Positions 1 through 11,464 of a DNA stretch of 64,000 nt are shown here, in pieces (position 1 is the first letter of the stretch; each line of letters opens with the position of its first letter). Source of the DNA: Lycocorax pyrrhopterus obiensis (lineage: Eukaryota; Chordata; Aves; Passeriformes; Paradisaeidae); contig JACSVZ010000002.1 in assembly GCA_014706295.1 (NCBI GenBank), positions 129,899,431 to 129,963,430 on the forward strand. The letters run 5' to 3'. The notes beneath the pieces were generated by a model, which did no database searches, had not been told where the DNA came from, and saw only the letters and a program-made list of their open reading frames with translations. A program made the translations under genes and the position numbers.

Positions 1-144
1 AAAAGATGCTGGAGAACTTAAATATGGAGATGCTAAGTCTTAAAATCCAGCATTTAATATGAAAATGGTAGTCATTTCAATATGACCTGAATTGACAGAC
101 AGCCTGTTAAACCAATTACGCTTCTCTCAATTTCACATATTTAA

Positions 145-620
145 ACCGCGTGGAAAGGCAAGATTTTGGTGGGGTTTTTCCATTCCAGCCGGGACAGGAC
201 AGAGGGCGGCCCTCAGAGCCCAGGGCCCTGCTGGGCCGGGCCGGGCGCCCCTGCTCCCTCCTGCCCCCCCACTCCCAATGCCGCAGCACGGACCCTGGGT
301 CGCTGGGAGGGGGAACTATGGAGCCGTCCGGCGCAGTTTTCTGAAGAAGCCGGCGGGAGCTTTAAGCCTACAGCCAGCACACTTCACGCCGAACTGAAGC
401 GAATACCGTGCAGTGAGCGGCGCAGGGAGAGCAGGGGGCTCTCCTCACTGTGGACTCTGAACGGTAACAGCAACTTCAGAGGCAGAGAGAGAAGTAAAAA
501 GCTGATCACGTGGGACGAAGCTCCAGAGCCTCTAAAGATGGCTTCAGAAGAGAGCAGAGGGCGGTGCCGCGCTTCCCGCGCGCAGCTTAAAATGCTTCTT
601 GCAATGCCGTGGTAAAGACT
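145..620. promoter_or_regulatory. CpG-rich promoter-like block inside the CPQ gene
   Basis: This block is GC-rich and dense in CpG (for example GGGCCGGGCCGGGCGCCC at about 233 and CCGCGCTTCCCGCGCGCAG at about 567), while the sequence on both sides is AT-rich and CpG-poor. No TATA box is evident. It lies upstream of the fourth-from-last CPQ exon, so it is intragenic unless the upstream exons are arranged unusually. It could be an alternative CPQ promoter, the promoter of a nested or antisense non-coding RNA, or an enhancer-type island. Small ORFs across it (for example from ATG 538) are unlike any protein I know. A donor-like GTAAAG at 612 would not put the ATG-538 frame in phase with the 8848 exon. 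Confidence 0.55.
507..512. promoter_or_regulatory. CACGTG E-box in the CpG block
   Basis: This perfect palindromic E-box sits in the context TCACGTGGG. The core suits MYC/MAX, USF or MiT/TFE (CLEAR-type) factors. TFEB-family binding to CACGTG near lysosomal genes is established in general. Its action here is inference. Confidence 0.35.
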
Positions 621-676
621 GTAATATCATAACTGTCTCTTTAATCCATTTAAAGTACATGGGGGCACGGACAGTT

Positions 677-682
677 CACGTG
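677..682. promoter_or_regulatory. Second CACGTG E-box beside the CpG block
   Basis: The context is TTCACGTGTGG, 170 bases from the first copy and just outside the GC-rich part. Two perfect CACGTG sites this close are more than expected in AT-rich DNA. Confidence 0.3.
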
Positions 683-3600
683 TGGCTTGCGAACGTAGAG
701 AAAAGTGCCTATGCTAGTTTCTTTAAAAGCCGAGAGAAAGAGGGGTTTTTTTAAAGACTAGGGGCGAAAAAAACTTTTGCGTTCAAGCCAAAATAACTCA
801 TCCTTAAAAAATTAATAACCCCATGTAATGGTCCATGTCTTGCAGCTTAACAAAACTGTGAGTTTTCATGGAAGAGATGTGTCACACCACAGCAGTTTTT
901 TGTCCTTGTTTTTCTTCTTAAGTCTGTTAGTAAACTTCTTATAGTCTGTAAGTTTTGTGCCTGCTTTGTTTTCTCCTAATTTTTACCTCACACAAAAGAA
1001 TCCATATTTCAAATTGAAACCACTACACTTGGTTATCTTTTGAATGCTCATACAGTTTCTGTCTTGTTACCTTTACTACAATTCCCTTATCAGTAATAAT
1101 TTATTTTCAGACTAATTTTCTCCTTCACTGTCATACATGCTATAAATTATATCAGCTCATGCTATTAACTACTCAGTGATTTTGAGATTCACTTCAAACA
1201 GGGAGGTTTGATTGCAGTAGTTCTTTCCAAGAACACTTTAGTTTCAATCACTTCTACAAAGTAGAGATTCAGCTTTAAAGAGTTGACTGTATGTTGTGAC
1301 ACAGGGGCTCTTTGAAGGTTAATCAGCTTTTTAGCAATAATAGGGTTGGATTCTTGTGTGACTAAGTGAGTCACTTCTGTTTCATGTGCAGATCTATCAT
1401 TTAATCAGAAGCCTGGAAGTTAAGGCTTACTACGCTGCATATTAAGTAGAAAAGACAGTTGTTGTTTTAATAATTTTTTTTCTTTCTGAACTTCACTATA
1501 TCTTTAGGACTGTAAATTAGTTGAGACAGCTAGACTGATTATTTAAGAACCATTCCTAATGTGCGTAAAATCTAATAAAAGGAGCTGTACAGTGAAGTCA
1601 TATTATTTGGACACCAAAGCTGAAAACTAATTTGAAGAAATATCCTTATATATACAAAATAAAATCCACTAAATGTGGTAATGTTCCTGATTTACATGTA
1701 GGGCATGATTTAATCCAATTGCAGTTTAACTGGGGGCAGTTAGTGTTTTCTAAGACAAGTAAAAAACCACACAAATCTTTTTTAACATATTTGTAGCCCA
1801 AAACAAATATTTGGGGAATGGCCAGAGTAGACTGTCAAAAAGAGTTTTAACCAAGTAAGTTGTTTTTACAACTGAGTATCTCTGATACAGTTCTGTGCTT
1901 GAATTTAGCTGTTGAAGTTGATAAAATTACACACAATAGAGTAGGCTTGTGTTTAAACATTACTGGACAAAGTATTTTTCTTCTGGTAGCAATGCCCCAC
2001 ACACCTTAAAATACAGGAGAGTTTACATTCGAATATATACATTATATGTATATATCTTACCTTGCATGTTAGTCTAACTCTAATCCCATGCCATACAGTA
2101 CTACATGACAGTGCTCAGTACTCTGTGTTGCTGATGAGCACTCAGCTTTGTCATCTTGTCTTCCTCAAATGTTGAAGTGCTGAGCTTGAATAATGGTAGT
2201 GTATACAAAACACAGTGTCCCAGCAAGAACTGTTTAAATAGTTATCTTTATAATGCAGTGCTTGAGTAGTTTTCTTCAAGTATTTATCCTGCTGTTGGAA
2301 GAGCTGGGTTGGATTCCATGAAGGAGGATGATATGTGATGTGTTTGCTGCAGTCAGTGTGGTGCTACAGCACGCAGGATTACAAGTTCAGATTGTTTAGG
2401 TTTCGTAAGGCCTTTGATGGAGAAGCCAAGGGACTGTTTTACAGAATCTGGCTGCAGAATACAAATTAAATAACTATTATAAATATTTTAAAACTTGAGG
2501 AATGTTGGTTTGCATACAGGAATGACATTCTGCCTGGACATGAAGTATCAACTAGGAAGAGCTGATAACTCACAATTTGCATTTGTTTTGCTGTGTGACT
2601 TGAAGAGAGAAAGGTTTGAGGTGGAGTAGGAAGAGAATGAGTCAAGGCAAAAAAAGCCAATTGCACACCAACACTTTATTCAGATGACAGAAGTTTTTTC
2701 CTAAGAAGAGGGAAAGGAAATATAGTCTGCAGATTAAGAAGTGCTTTAAGGAAGGATGCTTTGAATACCTGTGCCACCTTTGCTATGCAGGTGAGGAGTA
2801 GAAATGCATGTTGCTTGGTGTTGCCATTTTCCCAAATATATTTGCAAGCTGCTACTGTGGACAATGCTAATACATCATAAAACTGCCATGCCATATTTAC
2901 TACTCTATATTTGCAAATCTGTGTATATAAAGACTTTATTTAATCATCGTTTTGAAAGCAAGTTAGGCATGATGGGCTTAAATTTAGTCCTGCCAGCTGT
3001 TTTATTTGCCCACTAGTTAGGTATATGATATGCTGCCTTTCTTTTTTTCCTTTATTCTCATGCTGTTAACACAGTGAAATGAAGAAAATCTTTAAGTCCT
3101 TATAAACTGAAGCCATCTGGCTGTTCATAGCTGTAATGCTATCCAAATTGTAAATTACTAAAAATGTACTCCCTTATGCTTAGGAGAACAGGCCTGAAGT
3201 TGGTGCTGCGTTCCTCTGTCTGAGAAGCTGGGATTAAGTTTTTTAGTCATGGTTCATTTAGTGCTATAAATTTTGTTAGGACTGGAGAGAATAGAATATT
3301 GTGAAGTGAGTGTTTGTGAGAATAAAAAGAGTAATGAGTATCCAAGGAAGGAGAGAAATTATAGGGAATTTTTTAATTGGATTGAATAGGGGATCCTAAT
3401 TCTTATCTGACTTCTGTTTTCCTCTGATTTTGGTCCAAACACAAATCAACTTTTTATGCTGTTTACACATGTAAGGTAAATATTGCACAAATAACACTGC
3501 ACTGGCAAGGGGTTCATGCAAGGAAAATATCCAGTTAAATAATATAAGACCTTGTTGTGGTACTTAGAGTTTCAGATGAACTTACTTAGAAGCAAACTGG

Positions 3601-3884
3601 AGAAAGTGAACCACAGAAATTTGAATAGAAATGCTTTTCATGAGTTTCCAGGTAGTAGTGAACTGGATGGGAACACTGTTAACCTGTGTTGCCTGAGGAA
3701 ACAACTAACTTCTAGCATTATTGGACTGAAAATGTGCATGAAGAGTTGAAAAGAACTTGAGTTACAGTCTAAAGGACGTCACTGTTTAAGCTTGATGTTT
3801 TGGCATACAGATGCTTGGAGTTTGAATGTGTCGTGACTAAAGATGCTTAATCTGGTTCTAATATCCTGTTTAGTTCTTGATCTT

Positions 3885-4632
3885 ACCCCATGCAGCACTA
3901 CAGGCTGGGGACAGAGTGGCTGGACAGTGGCCAGACAGGAAGGAACCTGGGGGTACTGATTGACAACAGGCTGAACATGAGCCAGTGTGTGCTCAGGTGG
4001 CCAAGAAGGCCAGTGACATCCTGGCCTGTATCAGCAATAGTGTGGCCAGCAGGACCAGGGCAGCAATTCTTCCACTGTACTCGGCACTGGTGAGGCCACA
4101 CCTTGAGTGCTGTGTCCAGTTCTGGGCCCCTCAATTTAGGAGGGATGTCAAGATGCTGGAGCGTGTCCAGAGAAGAGCAACAAGGCTGGTGAAGGGTCTG
4201 GAGCACAAGTTCCATGAGGAGCAGCTGAGGGACCTGGGGTTGTTTATCCTGGAGAAAGGGAGGCTCAAGGGAGGCCTTATCACTCTCTACAACTGCCTGA
4301 AAGGAGATTGTAGCCAGGTGAGGATCTGTCTCTTCTCCCAGGCAACCAGTGACAGGACAAGAGGACACAGTCTTAAGCTGCACCAGGGGATGTTTAGGTT
4401 GGATGTTAGGAAGCTCTTCACAGAAGGGCTGACTGGGCACTGGAATGGGCTGTCCAGGGAGGTGGTGGAGGCACTGGCCCTGGAGGTGCTTAAGAAAAGA
4501 CTGGATGTGGCATATAGTGCCATGGTCTAGTTGACAAGGTGAAGTTTGGTCATAGTTTGGACTTGATCTCAAAGGTCTTTTCCAAACTAATTGATTCTGT
4601 GATTCCATGATTCTGTGATTCTGTGATTCTTT
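3885..4632 (+). mobile_element. CR1 LINE, 3' part, with uninterrupted 181-codon ORF2 fragment
   Basis: This is a 5'-truncated CR1 retrotransposon in + orientation. The upstream part reads as the end of the reverse transcriptase palm/thumb ([15 protein letters not shown]) in one frame. The frame then changes near 3985, and the rest ([20 protein letters not shown], then [17 protein letters not shown] and the [10 protein letters not shown] block) is open to a stop at 4528-4530. The 3' end carries the diagnostic tail of repeated ATTCTGTG-type octamers (about 4590-4632). The good ORF and the tail suggest a fairly young insertion. The 275-codon reverse ORF over it is only its shadow. Confidence 0.93.
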
Positions 4633-5879
4633 GTGTATGTGATGCTTGTTTAAGTTTTTCGTCCTCTTGCAAGTTAAGGTGCTCCTTATCTTCACTGTCT
4701 GCTGGGGGAAGATGTAAAGAAACATGCTTTTCAGTGTTTCGAATAATGAAAGTTATTAGTATGCTTTTCTAAGAGAAGTGTGTTGATAGGCAGATTCCCA
4801 TCAATAAAGATCCTACCCAAACTTCCATCCATGAAGCCTTCTTCATCCATGAAGGCAAAGATGGATGATGGCTTCATTAGTCTTCCATCACTCTTGCATT
4901 ACCTGATATACATCTGTCTCAGGGACATGAAATAACTCTGCATGGCAGTTTTCACAACTTAATACAAATGTTATTCTAGATTAAGTGAAGTGATTGAAAA
5001 TGTTGCTTACAGTTCTTTCCTAATGTTTAATATTTATGATCTCTAAGGTTAGATAGAAAGAAACCTTTGCCTTGAGTTTAACTAAAAGTGGGATACACAT
5101 TTCTTAAAATTCCTTTTAATCAAGCAGAAAGTAGTTCACCTGCATTTTATGAAGTTGTTGCATGACAAAAGCAATTGACCTGTGTGACTACATATGGGAT
5201 GGGAGATTATTTTTTAGTGTCATAAGACAGCCTGCTTGGAAAAGGTTAACTCCATGACACAGGCACATGTATGCGAAAATGTGGTTCCTCTTCCTAATTT
5301 TCTTGGGGTTAGAATATTAAACATAATTTTGTTTTCAGAATATTTCAATATGCTTGATTGAAATGCTGCACATGACCTAAAGGCATCCAATAGAGATCAT
5401 CATGCTGATGCAGAAGGAAATAGAATAAGAAAGATATATCTTGTCATGTTGCACGCAAGCTCTCTTATCCTAAATTTGTTTTTGATCAATTTGGCAAATA
5501 TGTATTGCTATATTTGTACTGTCCTGTACAGTTGTTTGTGGTTTCTCTGCATATGTAAAACAAATACTTATACTTACAGATACTTACAAGTATTGCTTTG
5601 TAGTGCTTATGTTCTTCTGGCACTTCTATAGAGTTGTTTTGTGCAAATATAAGTTATTAGTTTCTGTGTAGATTTGGAGCTGAGAATCACATAATAGATT
5701 TGAAAGCAATGTGGAAAATGCAATAATCATACATCCTTGATAGCTTTAACTGCCTTTGTTATTGGCCCACCTATACAGAGTATTATAATACTATTATTTT
5801 ATAATATTTCTTTAAATAATATAGTGGTTTAGACTGAATTTCAGAAATATTTCCATTCATTGCTCAGACACATTCTGTC

Positions 5880-6660
5880 TACTTAAAGACCAAGATAAAC
5901 ACAGTGAGTTTTGTTATTTTATAGCTGTGTCTTATTTTAAGAATGTCTGTGGCTATCAGCGTGATCAGTGAAACTTTCATTTTAGCAGCTGCTACAAAAA
6001 CATGATAGTTTGAAAACACAACTGTTCTGAAGAAACTTTCACATGGAAGTACAATGGTTGTATTTATGTAATTGCTCATGGCAACAGCTTCAGTAAATTT
6101 AAGTCGAAGTTCATCCATAAAATTAACTGATTTTCTCAATCCACTTGAACCTTGATCTGTTTTGGTGTAATGTTCTGGAGTTGGTGGAGATGCTTTACAA
6201 TTGGAGTCTGTAACCCCAAACAAGATTACACTACCTTCTTCTGATTCAGAATTTCCTGCTGTTGCAATATGTGTTGTTCCACAGAAATGAGGAGTAATTC
6301 CCTCTCTGACACTGTTGAGATTGCTGGCAGGGAACAGTGTTACTGATGTATTCTTTCACTGCTAAAGACAAGGCATCACTTCCATTGTAAACTTGATTCT
6401 CTCTCAATGAATTTACAAACATATTCTAAAGAATTCACTTCATCTTGAAGCTCTGTTTCCCAGGAGACAAAATAGTTATTTTCTTTAAATCAATTTTTGC
6501 TTTAAGAACAAAGAAACCACATGGCGATTTTGAAGCTGTGGAATAGACATCCTTTATACCACAGACAATTGGGTTTTCACTCAGAGCCTTTTCTGTTCTT
6601 TTAAAAAAAATACTATTATTTGTGAATTCCTTATTGAGTGGAACTGTATTGAGTCTGCAT
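5880..6660 (-). pseudogene. Decayed coding-like sequence, parent not recognised
   Basis: On the minus strand, coding-like sequence runs from about 6659 to a stop near 5880 with no introns evident, but it jumps frame about three times (near 6480, 6395 and 6345). Segments include ENPIVCGIKDVYSTASKSP, NNYFVSWETELQDEVNSLEY, SDALSLAVKEYISN and a last open stretch containing GSVILFGVTDSNCKASPPTP and SVNFMDELRLKFTEAVAMSN. Residue use looks protein-like (mixed charged and polar, not the low-complexity translation of AT-rich DNA). The pattern suggests a processed pseudogene or an old retroposed fragment. I do not recognise the parent gene and cannot rule out chance. No poly-A tail or target duplication is obvious at the 5880 side. 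Confidence 0.35.
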
Positions 6661-8847
6661 CAGTTGGCTGCAAAGTGTGGTGGTGTTTGAGCTCTCTGCT
6701 GCATAGGCAGGTTGCAGTGGGGCCGCACGTTCAGGAATGAACACAAAGCAGAATTCATTCATGCATTGCCCTCACCACCTGCAGGTGTGCACGTGTGTGT
6801 GCGTGTGTGCATAATCTTCCCTTAGAAGAAAGCAAAAAGAGCAGCAAGTACCCCAGTGAGCATTTCTGTTCTCTGCTCTCGTTTCAGAAACATTTCTACC
6901 TCCAAAGCGGGCATTGCTTTTCTCAGGTGATCTGGTTTCAAGCTGTGTTGCTGTTGTAGCAGAGGGCTGCTGCAAATTATGTACTTCTACTGCAGGGCAG
7001 TGTCCCTAAAAAATGTGCTGTTTGCAATCTTCTGTGTTGGCCTTTAGAGGATCATGACATGAAATCACAGGAATACCCCTGAGAAATTCTGAGGCTTTTA
7101 CAGAGGGGCCGGCCATCCAAATTTAAGTGCTGTTGAAGGAGGGGAGGTTTTGGAATAAAGATTGAAGCATGTCTGTTATCTGCCAAGAAAATGAGTCTGT
7201 GATGGAAAGCAAACACATGTTAAGGCTGGATAACCAGAAAAGAGAGTTGAGACATGTGAGAAGGAAAGAGTAAGCTGCTCTTCAGATTTTGATCACAAGC
7301 TTTTTCGCCTTCTGAGGCATGACTGTTCTGTTTTTTATAACACACACATTTATAAACATCTCACAGTCTATTTTTTAAATTTAAAGGGGTTTGGTGCATT
7401 CTGGTTGGACCCATGGTAGTTCAATGGGTATGATTAGTACTTTCTCATGGCCCTTGTTTAATACTATGGATGTTTCAGTTACGTTACCTGAGTTTGTGTT
7501 CGGTTAGATGAAAAAACACTGTTGTGTGATGAGTACTTGATACTTTCTATCTTGCTGTGATAGTTAGTCCATTAATTTTAATATCCAGTGAAAACAGATT
7601 TATCTCACATGAAGAAGAAAAGAGAGATCTTCATGTTTGGGTTCCAAGTTACTTCCTTGCAATGTTCACTGCATGCTTTACAGCATAGACTCTTGCCTTC
7701 CAGGAGTTACAACAGGAAAAACGGATTATGTTCTTATTTTCAGTGCTAGACTAGTTGTCCTGTGGTGAATGGAAGATGAGATAATATGCCAGGAGATCTT
7801 TATCTCTTAGGGAGAAGACAGTGGCAGAAAGAATGAATATATTTTACATTTTTCTGGATCCCACAACTCTGAGACTTGTTTGACGTCAGCTAACCAGAGA
7901 GTGGGAAGCATCCCTTTGTGTACGGCCAGTTCTGAGCAGAGCACAGGTGGATGCTCCAGGGTCTCCTTCAGTATTTCCTTAGTGCTGAGTTACCATAGGT
8001 TGAACGCGTCCTGCTCTTGGTTTTGTGCTGTTGCACCATTTTACCACACTGCCTGCTTGGCTCAGAGTTTTTGTCCCTCCTTGACCTTTCCACTGTAATC
8101 ATAGATCTATCAGCCCTTCAGCGTAAGGCCCAGTTGGGGAACTGTCACACTTGTGGTATTGGTCTGATGCTGCTTGTCAACATTTGAAGGGTTCAGATCT
8201 GAAAGTGGATGTTTCTGGAGATGCCCATACTACTATTTTCTACTGCAGTCACAAAACTTTCGTTGTGGAAAACCCATCTGGGACTTGCTACCATGTTTTA
8301 AAATATCCTTATGACTAATGGAACTATAAAGTATCTTGTCATTGTTGTAGCACACAGGGGATCTAGTAATAAATTAGAGGTCCTCTGTGACAAGTACCAT
8401 AGATATATAATAAAACAGAAACCTCTGGGAATGCTTCAGTCTAAGTTCATATTTTTTCCTTATGTACCCAAAAATAGGATGAATCAAATTTCATGCCTAA
8501 GGGCTTAAACAGATGGAATATGAAAGAAAATTTCACCAGTCAGCAGTGTAGTAGTCCTGCATCTCCGGAAAGTATGCACTTTCATAATGTACAAGATAAG
8601 ACCTTTCATTTCAACATTTCTCACAGCTTATCTAGTTTCACTTAGGCAGTGGTTTTAAGTAGTAGAATCCCAGAGTAATATTCAGCAACTAGAGAACAAT
8701 GTTTTAGTTTTATTTGAATTTCTTTCCTCCCGTTCTAAACTAAAATGCCAGCTTTATGACAGAATCATTAAAATGCTTAAATGCTAAACAGAATTTTCTG
8801 ATTCAGTGTTTTCATGTAGATATGTTTTCTCATAACTGCTTTTCTAG

Positions 8848-8959
8848 GTTGTATTGGTCAGTGGACATCTGGACAGCTGGGACGTTGGGCAGGGAGCTAT
8901 GGATGATGGTGGTGGAGCTTTTATATCGTGGGAAGCATTATCACTCATTAAGGATCTGG
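8848..8959 (+). CDS. CPQ: CPQ coding exon with first zinc ligands ([19 protein letters not shown])
   Basis: This 112-bp exon follows acceptor TTTCTAG (ends 8847) and ends at donor G|GTAAATC (GT at 8960). It is entered in phase 0 and left after one base of a codon. It encodes 37 residues running from [13 protein letters not shown] through [12 protein letters not shown] to SLIKDL. This is the M28 metal-binding core: the His codon at 8866-8868 corresponds to human His290 and the first Asp of MDD at 8902-8904 to Asp302, which bridges both zinc ions. The match to vertebrate CPQ is near-perfect in this segment. I recognised it from the family sequence, not from a database search. Confidence 0.95.
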
Positions 8960-10123
8960 GTAAATCTTTAATTTAAAAATATTTTTAATGCATTACATTT
9001 CTAGTACATTTTGTATGATGTCTAAACTGGATTTTATATTTTATCCATGTCTCTGAGCACAAATATTCATTTTGTTACAATACACCTCAAAACTAGTCCA
9101 AAACAGACTTTTTAGATTGCTGAGTTGATATCCAAGGATGCTTTTCCCCCTTCATCAAATGGAATCTATTTTTCCTCCTTATTCCCTTTTTCCACAAATG
9201 TAACCTGTGGTCAAGAGGAATGCCCAATGTATTCGTTAGAAACTAAAATCAGCTGCTGCTCCTGCTCTTAGCCCTGGCAGCCTTTAAATAATAAAACATC
9301 TTTCGCTGCTTCCCAATGGAAGGATTTGTGCACTTCAACAATCTCAGTCTTTCTTGAAGAGCTCTTTGTAGACAAGCTCTGTTATGTGATTAGCTGCTTG
9401 CATACTGCAGTCATGAACATCAGACATCCCTGTAAGTTCCTATTCCTTTGTTTTGCATTGTTTGAACCTCTAATCTCTCCTTTTCCCAGCCTTGGAATGA
9501 TTGGATTATCAGTCTGTAACTAAAACAAAGTGTGTCTGTTTAAATTTTTGGTCTTTTAAAAGCAAATTAAATAGGATTTTTCTACAGAGAATCCAGGTCT
9601 ACTCCTTCTTTTAGTGTTTTTTAATCTTTTTTTTATGATGCTTGGAAAATTCTCTGTGTTTCCTCCACCTTCAAGGAAAAAAAAGTTATTCTGCTGTGTT
9701 TTGTACTCTATTCCATTCAGAATAAACTGTTCTGTGTTTCTTAAGGGCAAGTTCATGGTGGCATTGTATAATTCTTATTCACTGGGTTTTCCTTCACGCA
9801 TGACTGAAATGCATCACTTTCTTCTTGTTCAAATATTTGATTTCCTCTGGTAGTAGCCTGTGTGTTTGCTGTGCGACCTGTGGTGAAATGCTGTTCTCTC
9901 AGCTGGGAAGTGCTGGAGCCTCTGCTGATGCCCTCTGTTCTGGGCAGCTGTTGTGTTCTGGTCTTCTTGTTGTACCAGTGTTCTGCAGGAACATAAGGCT
10001 GGGAGAGGACTTCTGGGTCTTCATATCTGTAGGTAACCAAGGGGCATAGGGCCTTTCACAAACTGGCCTCCATAGCAGATTGGTTAATGCAGATTTTGTA
10101 TCTTATGCATATAAAATCTGACC

Positions 10124-10139
10124 AAAAAAAAAAAAAAAA
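10124..10139 (+). repeat. A16 run
   Basis: This homopolymer may be a retroposon tail, but no matching source sequence or flanking duplication is recognised upstream. Confidence 0.6.
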
Positions 10140-11429
10140 GGACAGCAAAATAAAAAGATGTGGAGATTGTGTGAGAAACAAATTAATGACTTTTATTTAA
10201 AATCAATAAATCAATTCCATAGATTGTGTTTTGAATGAGCATTGTGTTTTGAAATATGGAGACTTTGTTCAATATCATTTTGGACCCTGATAAATTTAGT
10301 CTCAGACTAGTCCACCAAATACATTTGAAATGAAGATAAGCCAACTCAATTGGCTCCATGCATGTGTAGAAATTTTTTACTTTGTCCAGGGAGTCTTAAA
10401 GCTGTGGTGCATTGTGTAGCCATAAAAACTCTATCTACATTTACCAGAGTATAACTGATCTGAGAGCTGTGGTGATCTGATCCTCAAGCTGAAATGAGCA
10501 TTCTGAAATATGATTTCTAGAATATGAAATTTATATTGTGTAGTAAGAAATAATGGCAGTACTTCTGTCATGGTCCTTTGGGTTAATGAAAGCAAAATAC
10601 TACTACACTATTGAAGGAGGTTTTTTCAGTGATGGTCTAATAGCATTTCATCATGGTATCACTGTGACCCTTGGACATGGCTTATGGACGAGACACAAAT
10701 TATATCTCTTAATTTGGATTCTGACAATTTCATGTAATACTTGAAAAATTATTATAGTTTGAATGCAATTCCATACTTTCAACATAACCTCCTCCCAAAA
10801 CCATTTAATAACTATTGGCTTAGGACCAAATACATGAAATTAATTTAAAAATCATTAAAATAATGGCTTAAGAGGGTAAGATTTTATTTTAAGCAATACA
10901 GTTTGTTTTCTTGCCTCAAGTAAAATTTTTAATAGTTTTTGCTTTTATTTCTAAGTAGATCAGTTACTTAATGTGTTAGCCTTTATACCTTCTCATATTT
11001 CCTGAATCTTCAGTGTCAGCTTTTATTTTTTTAATTGAGGTGGCAATTTCTGTATCATTTTTTTTTCTTTTTGTTTTGCTTTTGGGTTTTTTAGCTTTTT
11101 AGACACCATAATAGTTACACGTTCCCTATAAGGACATGTACCAGTAGCACAATCTGAAGTACTTTTACATAGTCTTCAAAACATCAAACATTTGGTAGCA
11201 TTTTTTTTTCCATTTACATTTTGACTTCACATGAATGTTGTTTCCTTTTGAGAGAAAGGCAGCTACATGAAGGTCAGACTGAACAGAAACCATTTTGCTT
11301 TATATTACCAGAGAGTGGAATAAAAGTATTTAATTGATGTAAAATCCCAGGTATGCGTTTCAAAAGAGTAGTACCTTAAAAACATAGGGCTGATTGTGAG
11401 CTGCTGTAGTTTTTGAGCACTGTTTAAAG

Positions 11430-11464
11430 CTATAACCATTCAGTTAGCTCTATAACCATTCAGT
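11430..11464 (+). repeat. Short direct repeat CTATAACCATTCAGT x2
   Basis: Two perfect 15-base copies (11430-11444 and 11450-11464) are separated by five bases, a local slippage-type duplication. Confidence 0.7.

Larger units (their letters stand above)
1..8847 (+). other. CPQ: CPQ intron (3' part, upstream end outside window)
   Basis: Apart from the CpG block (145-620), the CR1 at 3885-4632, the reverse-strand coding-like relic at 5880-6660 and a short impure GT stretch near 6785-6812, this segment is AT-rich and featureless to me. It ends at the TTTCTAG acceptor before the 8848 exon. Around 4825-4890 there is a run of overlapping direct and inverted copies of CATCCATGAAG-like words that could fold into a hairpin. 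Confidence 0.75.

Noticed and set aside
92..615. Overlapping ORFs of up to 149 codons in the CpG block
   Set aside because: GC-rich DNA has few stops. The three overlapping frames look alike in quality, and none resembles a known protein. The best Kozak ATG (538) gives only 25 codons.
3898..4725. 275-codon reverse-strand ORF, the longest in the window
   Set aside because: It lies antisense to the CR1 ORF2 remnant and its translation has no family resemblance. It is a shadow of the CR1 frame.
6785..6812. GT-rich stretch as a microsatellite or E-box
   Set aside because: It is short and impure, and its CACGTG arises from the GT/CA repeat itself.
10124..10139. A16 run as the tail of a retroposed RNA
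   Set aside because: Upstream sequence matches no small RNA or CR1, and no flanking duplication was seen.
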